A stretch of DNA of 64,000 bases, from positions 248,001-312,000 of the forward strand of contig CAWUHX010000215.1 of NCBI GenBank assembly GCA_963922205.1, written 5' to 3'. The notes under the pieces were generated by a model. The model had not been told where the DNA came from and searched no databases. It saw only the letters and a program-made list of their open reading frames with translations. A program made the position numbers and the translations under genes. Origin of the DNA: Romanomermis culicivorax (lineage: Eukaryota > Nematoda > Enoplea > Mermithida > Mermithidae). Shown piece by piece: positions 1 to 11,700 of this stretch; the stretch's first letter is position 1, and each line of letters opens with the position of its first letter.

Positions 1-521
1 AGATGATTCTAATCGGAATCACAGAAATGTTGATAGCAGATAAATTCATGAGAACTCTATCGTTAACTTGCTTTATCCGCTCCTATAGAAGACCAATATA
101 TTCTTCATGAGCTCATTTTGACTAACATAACCAGAATTTTCTCAATTTTTTCCTCATTTATTAGCAGGTTTCTGACTACAAATACAACAAAATGCTTGGG
201 TATGCTCCTAAAATGCATAAAAAAGCATCCGTAGCCACATTATAAGCGTTTTTAAAAATGTGGAAAATTTTTGGAAAATGAGGAAAAAAATTTTGGGTCC
301 GGTTCTCATGTGGAAAAAATCTTCGAGGAAAAAAAACGGTGCGTTTTAGGGGCTGAAAATGCAAAAAAATTTTGGCGCTTCGCGCCGAATCAATGAATAT
401 AATATTTCCCATTCGTATATTTGACCCGAACGCAAACGATTTCTCTTTGTAGTGTATTAGTATCGTTGCAGCAAACTTTATAGGCTGTCAAGACTGATGA
501 GTGAAAAGAAATTCTGAATAT

Positions 522-1391
522 TCTCTCTTCATTCAGTCAGATTCGGATTTAAAACTGAAATTCTTTTTGTGTTTGATTGATTCAAATAGAAAAGTCGATA
601 TCGTTGATAATGGTACAATGTTTCGATCGAAAATTAATACGATTTTCTACTTTATTTTCTCTAGTCTTTACATGGTTGTTATATATACATAACATAGATA
701 TTCGCTCATAGTCGAAAATTGAATCAATTTGAACTTCCTGAACAATTCTAGAGCTATTCAAATTGTCTCAGCAATCCATTTCTTTTTGGGATTTCGTGAA
801 CTATTTTGTTGCACAGTTTTTTCTTTTCTCACTGACATGGTTAGCTGAAAAATAGGTTGGGCATGATCAGCGTTTTTTTTTTGTGCACGGACATTTTTGC
901 CAATTGGCACAAGAGGCCAAAAAAATTTGTGCCAATGACACAAAAAAAAATTTTTTACTAGAGACATACTGAAAACTGCGGAAAAGTTTTAGGCCAAAAG
1001 TTTGATGAAAAGTTGTTGTTTAACGCATTAATTTTTTGTAAAAATCGTGCCCAATCTATTTTTCAGCTAACCATGTCAGTGAGAAGAGAAAAAACTGTGC
1101 AACAAAATAGTTCACGAAATCCCAGAAGGAAATGGAATGCTTAGACAATTTAAATAGCTCTATAATTGTTCAGGAAGTTCAAATTGATTCAATTTTCGAC
1201 TACGAACGAATATCTATGTTATGTTTATTTAACAACCATGTAAAGACTAGAGAAAATAAAGTCGAAAATCACGTTAATTTTCGATCGAAACATTGTGCCA
1301 TTATCAACGATATCGATTTTTCTATTTGAATCAATCAAACACAAAAAAGTAACAATTTCAGTTTTAAATCCGAATCTGACTGAATGAAGAG
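522..1391. repeat. Fold-back inverted repeat
   Basis: Two arms of about 340 bp, 522-864 and 1047-1391, are reverse complements of each other around a ~180-bp centre. For example TCTTCATTCAGTCAGATTCG at the left end is mirrored by the right end at about 1370-1391. The centre and the stretch 2160-2445 share a repeat of GGCACAA / TTGTGCC motifs in opposite orientation. This is a typical fold-back or MITE structure with no coding capacity seen. Confidence 0.8.
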
Positions 1392-1639
1392 CAGGGTTGG
1401 CAAGACCTGGGTTTTTGGGTTTTTCTGGGTGCATTTTCTTGACAAAATTTGGGTTTTTGGGTTTTTCTTAATTCTTTTAAATTTTCAGATAAAAATTATT
1501 TTTTATTTACTTGATTTGTAATTCTATTTTCTGAAATGGCTCAGACGAACCCACAATTGAGACCATTTCGACAACTGACGAAGAAGCTTTGGATGATTCG
1601 ACGCACGATAATTTGGAACCCATTGCAAAAAAGTATAAA

Positions 1640-1914
1640 GGCGGGCGTATGAAAGTGGATGTGTGAAGTTTTTCACCGAAACCAAAAACCCACAAAAGCT
1701 TCAATCTGCTCCCTGTAAAAACTGCAAGGCGATTGTGAAATATTACAGCAAATCGGAAAGAGTTCGTCAACATTTGAACACGTGTTCTGCGTTTCGGAAA
1801 TTGATGAAAAGAACCGAACTGATTGATAGACCTGATTGGTACCGGGGAATAAATGCAAACAAGTCGATCATATTTTCTGAAAAAGGTAGGGGTTTTAAAA
1901 TAATATATTTATGA
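1640..1914 (+). pseudogene. BED-type zinc-finger fragment of a hAT-like transposase
   Basis: An open frame encodes KFFTETKNPQKLQ then C-x2-C, a Tyr/Lys/Ser stretch and H-x4-C (APCKNCKAIV ... RQHLNTCSAF). This is the layout of the BED zinc finger found at the N-terminus of hAT transposases. The frame stops at 1914 with no catalytic domain nearby, and an acidic stretch upstream (about 1548-1665) is in another frame. Most likely a transposon relic; a domesticated BED protein exon is less likely. Confidence 0.5.
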
Positions 1915-2159
1915 CTTTAAATTTCATATGCATGATTCCAGTCGTCAAGGGTCAAGAAGATACATGGGTGCGAACTCCGTCTCACGGCAGTACTCATAGC
2001 CAGCAGTCAAGTCAGTCACTACTGAAAAAGTACTTAATTCCTGCTATATCTGACGCTGAGGCTAAAAAGGTGCGGAAGCACGTGGCAAGATTTTTTTACA
2101 AGCGCCGAAAAATTTTTGCATTTTCAGCCCCAAAGACGTCTAAAAATCAATAAAATTTA

Positions 2160-2445
2160 ATGTTTGGCCAGCCAAAAAATTTGTGCCAATTGGCACAAAC
2201 GCTCAAAATTTTTTGTGCCATTCCCAATGTTTTTGTGCCAAAAACCATGTTTTGGCACAAAAAAAAACACTGGGCACGATTTTTACAAAAAATTAATGCG
2301 TTAAACGTTAACTTTTTATCAAAGTTTTGGCCTAAAAGTTTTCCGCAGTTTTCAGTATGTCTCTAGTAAAAAAAATTTTTTGTGCCATTGGCACAAATTT
2401 TTTTGGCCTCTTGTGCCAATTGGCACAAATGTCCGTGCACAAAAA
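2160..2445. repeat. Repeat of GGCACAA/TTGTGCC motifs
   Basis: Inverted second copy of the stretch at about 860-1045 (shared TGTGCCAATTGGCACAAATG and GTGCACAAAAAAAACGCTGG-like segments). It lies between the hAT relic and the last channel exon. Confidence 0.6.
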
Positions 2446-2664
2446 AAACGCTGGGTGGGGAGGGAGGAGGTTCAAATTTCTCGCCTGGACTATACAGTAA
2501 TTAGTTATTGAGTTAACTATGAATACTAACTTTGTTACACCAAGAATGTATGTACATCATGCAAAATCTGGAAAAATATTTATTGAATACACTACTACCA
2601 GACTTCCTACGTTATCAAATAGCAAGAAATTGCAAATCAGGATATCACTTCAACGACAACAACT

Positions 2665-2784
2665 TCATAGAAACATAGCTGAGAAAACGCCAGCTATTAG
2701 GACGAATATTTCTACGAGGCTGATAGCATCCACACCAAGCATGATTCCAGACATACCACCGAAATCGGACAAAAGATTCACGAT
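2665..2784 (-). CDS. Final DEG/ENaC exon: second transmembrane helix and stop
   Basis: Forty codons including the stop, entered in phase 0 from the exon at 5475-5582 across a 2.7-kb intron. It reads LLSDFGG, then a hydrophobic helix ending LVEIFVLIAG and a few more residues before TGA. Ser sits at the degenerin position (LLS-D-x-G-G), as in ENaC subunits. The selectivity-filter tripeptide, usually G-x-S in this family, is G-V-D. The stop follows the helix almost immediately, so this isoform lacks the usual cytoplasmic C-terminal tail. An alternative downstream 3' exon could exist outside what I could recognise. Confidence 0.88.
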   Translation of the reverse strand: MVNLLSDFGGMSGIMLGVDAISLVEIFVLIAGVFSAMFL

Positions 2785-5700
2785 CTAAATGAGAAAATAA
2801 TTTTTTGGCTAAACAAAGCTTCCTATTGACTGTAAAAATCTGTGGAGGCTATGGCCTATTTAATTTCAAATAATTGACGCGATGAAAACCAAAATAAAAT
2901 AAATTCAATTTAATGCGCTATGTGCACTTATCGGAAAACTGTAAACTGTAGAAAAGTGTGAAATTTCTTCATGAGAATGGAGGAGGCCAAAATCATTGAA
3001 AAAACATCGACCTCATTATTATCGATTTGAATAAAACTGCATCGGTTCCTCAATGCTTATACTCGAAAAATTTTGACCAGTTAACCAGCTTATTGAAGAA
3101 AATTTTCTGTTGTTCTGTTCGCTACTTATTGACGAAAAAACTTCTCCATTGATTACAGTAATCAGCTTACTAGTCTTTTCAACATATTGAACTTACTTTC
3201 ATTGAATCGCTGCGTCGATCATTTCAAAATGAATGAAGCATAATCAGTCGTAAAACAGAATTTCCGTCTTTTACATCACGTGACGTACAATACAGAAATT
3301 TGCTAGATTGCTCAAGGCATCACTAGGTTACCTTTAGCAGCTTTGCCTAGACAATATGAAACCCAAAAATTTTCCAGTGTGCATGTGTATACATTCCACA
3401 CGTGTGGGAAGAAAATTTTGTTAGGCTGTTGTCAGATACAACTGTCACGAGAAGTGACAAAGTTTAAAATATTATCTTGTATTTTTGTAAAACTTTTGAT
3501 CATAATTTTTCCGAGAAATTAGGTGTTTACGCGTTTCCTGCACCAAAAATTACGTATATGCACAACACTTCACTTTTTTCTGCCGGATTTTCGTCATTGT
3601 TTTATATGTTTACCGTATTTATTCTAATAAACAGCACCCTCTAATAAGCAGCGCCCTCTAATAAACGGCGCGACTACAAGCTGGAAAAAGTAATAGACAG
3701 CGCCCTCCAATAAACGGGGCGCCGCTTATTAGAGGATTCCATGTCGCAACATCCCGTGCACCGTTTAATAGAGGAATTTAGGTACCAAATGTCAGTGTAA
3801 ACTGTAGACCAGCATTAACCGTTAACAGTAGTGAATGCAAATTTTGTTTTCTTGTGGTCATTACTTAATGTGTTGAATTTCTTTCTTTATTATCATGGAA
3901 AATATTATTGACGAAACTCATGTCGATAAAACGGTGTCAAAAAAGAAATATTCTTTGGATTTCAAACTTTCAGCTATCACTGCAGCGGAAAAGGAAGGAA
4001 ACCATCCAGTTGCAAGTCGATTGAATATATCGGAATCCAGAGTAAGAAAAATCATTTTTCAATGGACATTACCATATGTATGTGTGTAGAAAAAATTTTC
4101 TAGGGGAGAAAAGAGAGAGAATGTGGTTAATCTGTGGTTAATCTCGTTTTTGTTTGCATCACACATTATTTATGAATTAGTAAATGGAAAAGCAAACCCA
4201 AACTTCGTGAAAAATATATTTAACAGCGCCCTCTAATTAACGGCGCCCTCTAATAAATGGCGCAGCAAATAAGGTATTGAAATAATAAACGGCGCTTCGT
4301 TTATTGGAATAAATATGGTAAATTTCTCAGCAGGTGCGGTCAGATCAAATCTAAAACACTAATGGGTTTTTGGGAAATGGGCCACTCTGGCCCATTAGGA
4401 TGTGTGGAAATGCAACAGAAAGCATTTGACTGTAGTGACAGAACCTACCTCCTAAGTGGTAGGCGGGTCTAGTTTGGAGATAGACCCCTTCTGAAAGATG
4501 GGAAGGAAATCGCTCGTTCAGTCATAGAAATTGTCCACTCATTGGAGAGTCGTTTTTTCCAGACTGTTTGCTTGTGCGTTTTGGCATATAATGTGAACGT
4601 TATCGCTGTTTTGGTGGATAGCATACTATCCCCTTTTTGGTCTTGGACCTGTAACGTGAACATTACCGTGTCCTATTGTGGATAGCGAACTATCCCAAAT
4701 TTTACATTGTTTCTTTGTGGGTACTATAGTGCCCCTTTCTTATTTTTCAGGGCTGCCTGCCCTTCGCAGTATTCCTTCCTTTCTACAGGCAGGGACGTTG
4801 CCCCACTTATCTTATTTCGCCAGCGTCGCCGCCTAAACCCAAACCCCCGAATTTCTTGGCGCAAGTCTGACTGCATCCGACTGGTTGTAACGTAAGTTGT
4901 AATATTTATCTATTATTGTTATTGTAAATTAGTAAAGTTACAAACCCCAACCTATTTGTCAGCATGGGACTAATAAGTCTCCCAACACCCCACTCCTGAC
5001 ACAACCCTGTTTTGTTTTTTGTTAGGGAAATGTCTTCACTAATTTTTCCAAAAATGTTATCTTCTTTGATTGTGTCCCTATTGCCGAACATCCATTTCCA
5101 TCGAATGTCTCGAGACCCTAATCTCCGAGGGTTCGGATTCCCTGAATAATGAATGAAATTCACGTGACACCCAAAAATGCATTAGTCCCTATTATACGAA
5201 TGTCCCGATTCCCCGAATACTGAAAAAAATAACATTATCGATTCCCCCAATGATTATTAAAACTTAATAAATCGGCGACTGTCGCCGATTACATCCTTGG
5301 AATCAGCGACAATCGGAGATTTGACTTCTAAATAAGGTTCAATACTATTATGTGATATAGATTTCACAGTTTGAGGTTCATAGCCTAATATTCAAGGTGC
5401 TGCAGAATGCTGAAATTACATGTTTGGGAAAGCTTAAAGTTCCAACATGTTGAACAAAAATCTGGTTTACTTACACCATAGTAGGGTGTCTCGACATATT
5501 CGGTCGCACTGATACTGCGCAGATAAACCTCAACGGTCGTATATAACTTATTCATTTCATTGATTGAAACGGTCTTTATGAACTAGAAAATAATCTAAGA
5601 TATTCAATAATGTTATTCTTCTTTCAGACTTTTTCGCCATGTGGATTATTCTTGAAATGTACTTCTGGATCTGAATTGAAACCAGTATCGAAAATTGTGA

Positions 5701-8700
5701 AAATATGAGTTTATACAAAAGCAAAAAAATACAACTGACGTCAATACTGACCAATGTTTCTTACCGAATTTCTGTAGTTGAATGCCGAGGCCATTTCAGA
5801 TACTATATAAGACGTTTCACTGAAAATTTTTGCATAGAGTTTTTGATTCTCTCGTCCCAAAGTTGGATAATATACTTGCAGGGGGATGGGCAAGAACAGT
5901 TTACGCTTATTAGATTTGATTCACAACCTTGAATCCAATTCAAACACTCTTCTGAAAAAACAATTGATTCCGATACCGGATTGCATACGTTTGATCAAAC
6001 AGCTTCACTTCGACTTGTGTTACAGTAAGCTGCTCCTTCTGGAATATCGTAACGTGGATCAGCGCAACCGCATTCTGATATCATCAGTTCTTGATAGCAA
6101 TGCCGATAACATCCCTGAATGTGATTATATCAGAAAATGAACGAAATAAGACTCAATCTACTTCTATGGTGTAAGTTTCTCCATCAGGTAAATGAGATTG
6201 ACAATTATCGTGAGGCCAACCAGATTTGTAGAAAGTGTTCTTAAAATAAATTTCTGTCGCAAGTTTCGCAGTTTCACTTATGAATAATTTTCAACTTACT
6301 TGATATGAACTCAAAGAACTTGCGAAGCCCATTGGGACGAAGTAACCAATATCATCAGGGAATGGGTCATTGATGGCTCCGCTATGAAGTACGACCCTGT
6401 AACCGGCTGACATAGTGCTGCAGATGTATTCGTCTTGGCTTTCACTCAGTAGTATCTTCAGACCTAGAATGGACAAAATACTTTTTCCCGCGTTTATTTC
6501 TTGCTGAAAAATGTGTAATATCGAACTAATTTATGCACCTATTTGACTAATCTCTGACATTTTTAAGTAAAAAGTTCTTCACAATAAAATCATTGTACAA
6601 ACGATTTGAAATATGGTATTTTCGTCATTTTTAGGGACATTTTTATGAAAACAGACAGTAAGTTGACATTACCGTGACTTAAACCTGGCCGATGACTAAA
6701 ATATTTTGGATTCGATCCAGCGTTGAATGTATAGCAATTTCCCATTATTGGATTATAAACCAAACGAAAATCTCTTAATTTAATCAAAGAAGTAGTAGAG
6801 CAAGACAGCTAAAGGCCGATGTATAGTAATCCGTAATCCTGATCCTTAATCCTGAGTTCCTGACCCGATAAGGATCAAGGAAAGGATAGGACCAGGTAAA
6901 GTCGTCCTTAACGTCCCTAAATTTAAGGATCGGGACGAGTACATGACAAATATTTTACAGTAAGATTAGATATTGAGATGCGTAAGTTGTATAAATAAAG
7001 ACGACCAGACAGTAGATTTTTTATACATTTTATTGATCTTGTACATTATTCTGATTATTTTTTTGTCCATTATTTTTTTACGGTGTTTTTTGTTTATTTG
7101 TCATATTTTAATTCCCCCTTAATTATTTTTAAATTTTAAAATTTTTTAATTCAAAATTTTAAAATTTTCAGTATTGAATTTTATATTTTTTTAAAATTCG
7201 TTTATTTGAAATTTTAAAATTTTTAGTTCTGAATTTTATATTTTTTTAAAATTTGTTTATTTAAAATTTTAAAATTTTATAGTTTGAAATTTTTGAACTT
7301 TAAATTTTTTAATTTTAAATTTTTTAATTTTAAATTTTTTAATTTTAAATTTTTTAATTTTAAATTTTTTAATTTTAAATTTTTTAATTTTAAATTATTT
7401 AATTTTAAATTTTCTAACTATAAATTTTCTAATTTTAAATTTTTTGATTTTAAATTTTTTTAATCTTAAATTTTTTAATTTTAAATTTTTCAATTTTAAA
7501 TTTTTCAATTTTAAATTTTCAAATTTAAAAAGTTTTCGCATATTTCACCGAAAAACATGAAAAATATATTTCTTAGCTGACTACTCTATCTTATCTATTA
7601 GCAAATTTTTAGTTTTTGCTAATTTCACTTCATTTTACATTCGAATTACCGGAGAATGTAACTAGAATTATGCGCAGGCTAAAGCTGTTACGCATTTGAT
7701 GAGTATTTACTGCAGCGTGTAGCTTTACCGATCCTTAAAAAGTACGGAAGGCTTGTACTTAAAAAGTACGGAAGGCTTGTACTTAAAAAGTACGGAAGGC
7801 TTGTACAGAAAAGCTGATCCTTTCCCGATTAGGAAGACATCGGGAACACCTTTTCTTATCAGGTCGGGAACGCTATCCCGATCCTGATTTTCAGGGTTAC
7901 GGATTGCGTCAGGATCGAAAATATAGGGAACGAACTTTCCTGACTCAGGAAAGGTCATTTTTTTAAGGATCGGGACGACTATACATCGGCCTTAATACAC
8001 CACCGAAATTTTTACTTATCGACGTAACAATTATCGCCATTAAACGTGCACATCTGCATGGTTTCCGTCAAATTGAATCCGATTATCGTTCGAGTTTCCT
8101 GATCCAGTGGTACCGTCAAGAATGGCAAGCTATCGCTTATGGCCCCCAACAGTGCAGTCGAATCTTCAGACACTGCCTTCATGCAATGATTATGTACGTG
8201 AACCAAACTAATAATGTCAGGTGGAAAAAAAAGGTACACGAATTTGAATGGTTGGAAGCATCATCGTTTCAGATTGAATGAGAACTAGAACAATACAATC
8301 ACATACCCTTATAATTCTGTATTTATCTTCAAGTGATCATGTGTCCTTGAAATACATGATCACACTATTTTTTCTGAAAACATTCAAATCGAAAGCCCTC
8401 TCATTACTAAATCGCCTACTAAAGAACATATGTAATACCAGTTTAGAAAAAGTTGGCTTTTGTTCCTGGTTGCATTTTTTATGAATTGATTCCAAACCAA
8501 CAGCAAAAAGTTTTCTGATACCTGAGTCTTGAATCTGATACTCAAAAATGTGCTCGTCTTCAAAGGACATCTAACAGTCAATTATTGCTTTAGAAAATCA
8601 TTTTCCTGTCCAGTTATTAGAATTTTCTCTATTATCTTCCAAAGAAATATTCTTCAAATTTTTAGATGAAGTTCTATTTCAGGAAATTATCACCTCCATG

Positions 8701-11700
8701 ATCTAGGGCCCTTAAAATTCTTCATTCTAACGGCAAGAAATCACGTTAATTAGTTCATTCAACTCCGTGAAATGAAAGTACATCCATAGCTTATATTTAC
8801 TTTTTGAAACATTTGTTACGTTGATTTACCTGACCAATGCCTAATTGCTTAAGCAGTGAATTGCTTCCCGGTAAAATGGTATCCTACAATATTTAATGCG
8901 GTTCTTAAAGTATCAATACATAATTAAATCCAACCTGTAAACTGTTCATTAGATTCAAGAACGGGCTAATTGTTATAAGGTTCGCATCAATCTTGTTCAT
9001 AACTTGATCTACAAGCTGAGTACATCAGAAAGATGATCGGTTAAAGTCAAGAAGCGTTATAAAAGTCTCTCTTACTGGCAACAATCCAGTATTATTTGAT
9101 ACCGTAACCAGTGGAGTCAATAAAGTATTAACAAGTGAACCAGGAACAGCCAGCAATGTGCCTGCCGAAATTTCAAGTATGTAGGACATCACTGACAATT
9201 TTTTCGATAGTAAACTTTCTAACTTCTATTGGTCATAGACGAAAGCGTATCGAACGCACTTACGACATTCAACGAATTCTGAATCAAATTTAGATCAACT
9301 TGGTATTTACATAATCCGGGCGGAACGCTTACTGAAATGGCTTGAGTTTGGTTGGCTAGTGCATTAGATATGTTCATTGTTGAGGGGTTTGGAATAGTGG
9401 TCAGATTCTGAAAAATCATTCAGTTTACTTGGTGTATGGATTGCGAATGTTTTTCGAATCTTACCAAGACATTTTGAATATCGAATAATGTGTTTAATAA
9501 GCTAATGCTGTTTAATGCGGTAAAATTCAAAAAAAGTAAAACCGACAGAGATTAGTAGGTCAATTTTGCAGGCTAATATGTCTCACTGTAAAAGTATTCT
9601 GCATTGTATTCGACAGCCCTAGGGCAACATTTGTGAGATTCGGTCCTAGACAAGTAATATTCATATTTTGAGGTTTAAGCCACATATACCACACTGACCA
9701 GCACTTATCGATGGATTAACCTGAATATAAATTTAAAAAGCTATCAATCACAAAACCAATCTTGTACGTGGAGTAAACTAATCGCTTGATAGTTAATTAC
9801 CTCTTGTGCTGCTTGTAACAATGGATCGAACAATGATCCCGATTGCAAAATATTGTGACCTGTGGTTAACAAACATGAAAGAAGTGAGGCAAGCCATAAG
9901 AACTTACCGGGCAAGTTAGTTCTAGCCAAGACGTAGGATGAATTCTGAAAATCCATGATCTTAGCCGTTGATGAAAACTGATGAAGGGATATGTCTTACC
10001 GGAGTAATTTGAATATTATTAATCCAATCAGTTGATCCTTCAAAACAAATTATTATATTTGGACCAATCTACATGTATTTTATGTCCACTAACCTAGTGA
10101 GGACAGAGACTGTGGGACATCTACGGGTTGAGAAACCTCAACAAAGAAAAATGTTTCAGAGCTAATCAGCTAAAATCCTAATTATACTTGTGAGATGGGT
10201 TGCAGCAGAGAACCGGATAGTATGTCCGACAAAAACATTTTATCTGTAACAAAAACCTTTCAGAGACAAATAGCACATATATATGTGTGAAATAAAGCTT
10301 ACTCATGGGTACAGATTCCACGGTCTGTGATATCACAGTGGACGTGTAACTTCCTGCTTCCTCCTAAAAGGTATGCATGTTCGAAACATGTAAGTTCATG
10401 TTATGCACGTATGTACTTCAATATATGTAGACGTACTTTGTTCTACATCAAATTGGCCTGAAAAATTATCCCTCTGTGTTTAGGTGTATAGCTAATCAAA
10501 TTAAAAATCCATCGACAATAAATTGCTTAAATTTGTGTGCTAAAACGAAAGCATGAGTATCTATTTTCGTATAAATCATAGCAGAGAAACTTTACATAAG
10601 TATCTTGATCATTTTGAAGTGAACGTTCAGCTGTAATCTGTTCAGCTGTAATCGAAATAAAAGTGCTACCTACTATGTCAGTTGTCGATAGGTAATTTTT
10701 AGCTGTTGCAGTATATATTTCAGAAATTAAAGATGGTACAATACTCGTCCAAACTGCTAAAGGGGATGATGTAGAACTGCCCACAAAGTTAATTGTAATA
10801 GATTTTGAGTCTACCGCAGTATCTATAACACTGTTTGTGTCTAGTTTAGAAGCATAAATACCACCACAGTATCTAGCATTAGTGTGTTGATTCATCTGCA
10901 GTGTCAGTTTTTGGGTCGTACTAATTGAACATGTTGTGGCGGACGATAGTACACCACTGATGATACTTCCAGAGGAGACTGTTGCAGTATTTGTTTTGAT
11001 TTTAGGATGGCTTAAGTCAGCTTTAGCTGTAGAAAGGTCACTGGTTACAACATTGCCAATGGTCCCAGTTTCAGTGGTCGCGCCTTTAGTGTTCTCCAAG
11101 TTTCCAGATATACTGGTCTGGTAACTTTTTATCAGCGTAGAACTATTTGTCTCAGCTCCTAAAATCTTTTTTGTTGAAAGGATTGGCGTATCTGTCGCAA
11201 CGGTGGCAGTTTCCAGATTATTTGTGTATGTCTCTCCTATCGTTGCCGTATAATTAATTTTAGCAGTAGACGCAGTACTTCCTGAGTCAATGTCGACAGG
11301 AACAGTCGAACCACTTGTTCCGATAGTACACATTCCAGAAATTTGCAAGACAGCCGCAAAAGCAGATCCAGAGCCTATTGTTGTGGGACCAGCCAATTTT
11401 GTCGTGATTAGGTTTACGAACGTACCACTGTCGACTGTAGTTCCAGCATTTGTTGAGGAAAACCCAACCGATGTGAACGCGGAACGTTGTGTAGTGTTAA
11501 CCTCAAGGAAGTTTGTACCGACTGAAGTGATAGTGTCAAATGTCGTTGTCACCAGATTAACAGTGGAACGAATGGAAACAGTCTTGATTGATGTATTAAA
11601 CACTGTAGTGATTGTACTGTCAACTAAATTATAGATTATCACTTATTGACTGCACAAATATGTCCCGTACCCAGAACTCACCGCAAGGATCTGTTATATT

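Larger units (their letters stand above)
6813..7992. mobile_element. 1.18-kb MITE with 3-bp TAA target duplication
   Basis: Ends AGGCCGATGTATAGT (left, from 6813) and its exact complement ACTATACATCGGCCT (right, to 7992), each flanked by TAA (6810-6812 and 7993-7995). A 3-bp TWA duplication is typical of PIF/Harbinger-type elements, though the terminal bases are not diagnostic. Interior: an AT-rich tandem array, three copies of a 24-bp unit and GATCCTTAATCC/GGATCGGGA motifs near both ends. No transposase is visible. It lies in the channel intron just before the GNCYTFN exon. Confidence 0.75.

Noticed and set aside
5557..5754. Candidate channel exon with IQKYISRIIHMAKK
   Set aside because: No phase-compatible donor; the exon at 5765-5819 joins 5475-5582 directly in phase 0.
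8520..8570. Possible channel exon MSFEDEHIFEYQIQDS
   Set aside because: Phase out (1) does not match the next exon, and 8830-8883 joins 8013-8176 cleanly in phase 0.
9465..9512. Candidate channel exon ending in FDIQNVL
   Set aside because: Its phase does not fit the neighbouring exons, whereas 9587-9645 joins 9224-9407 directly in phase 0.
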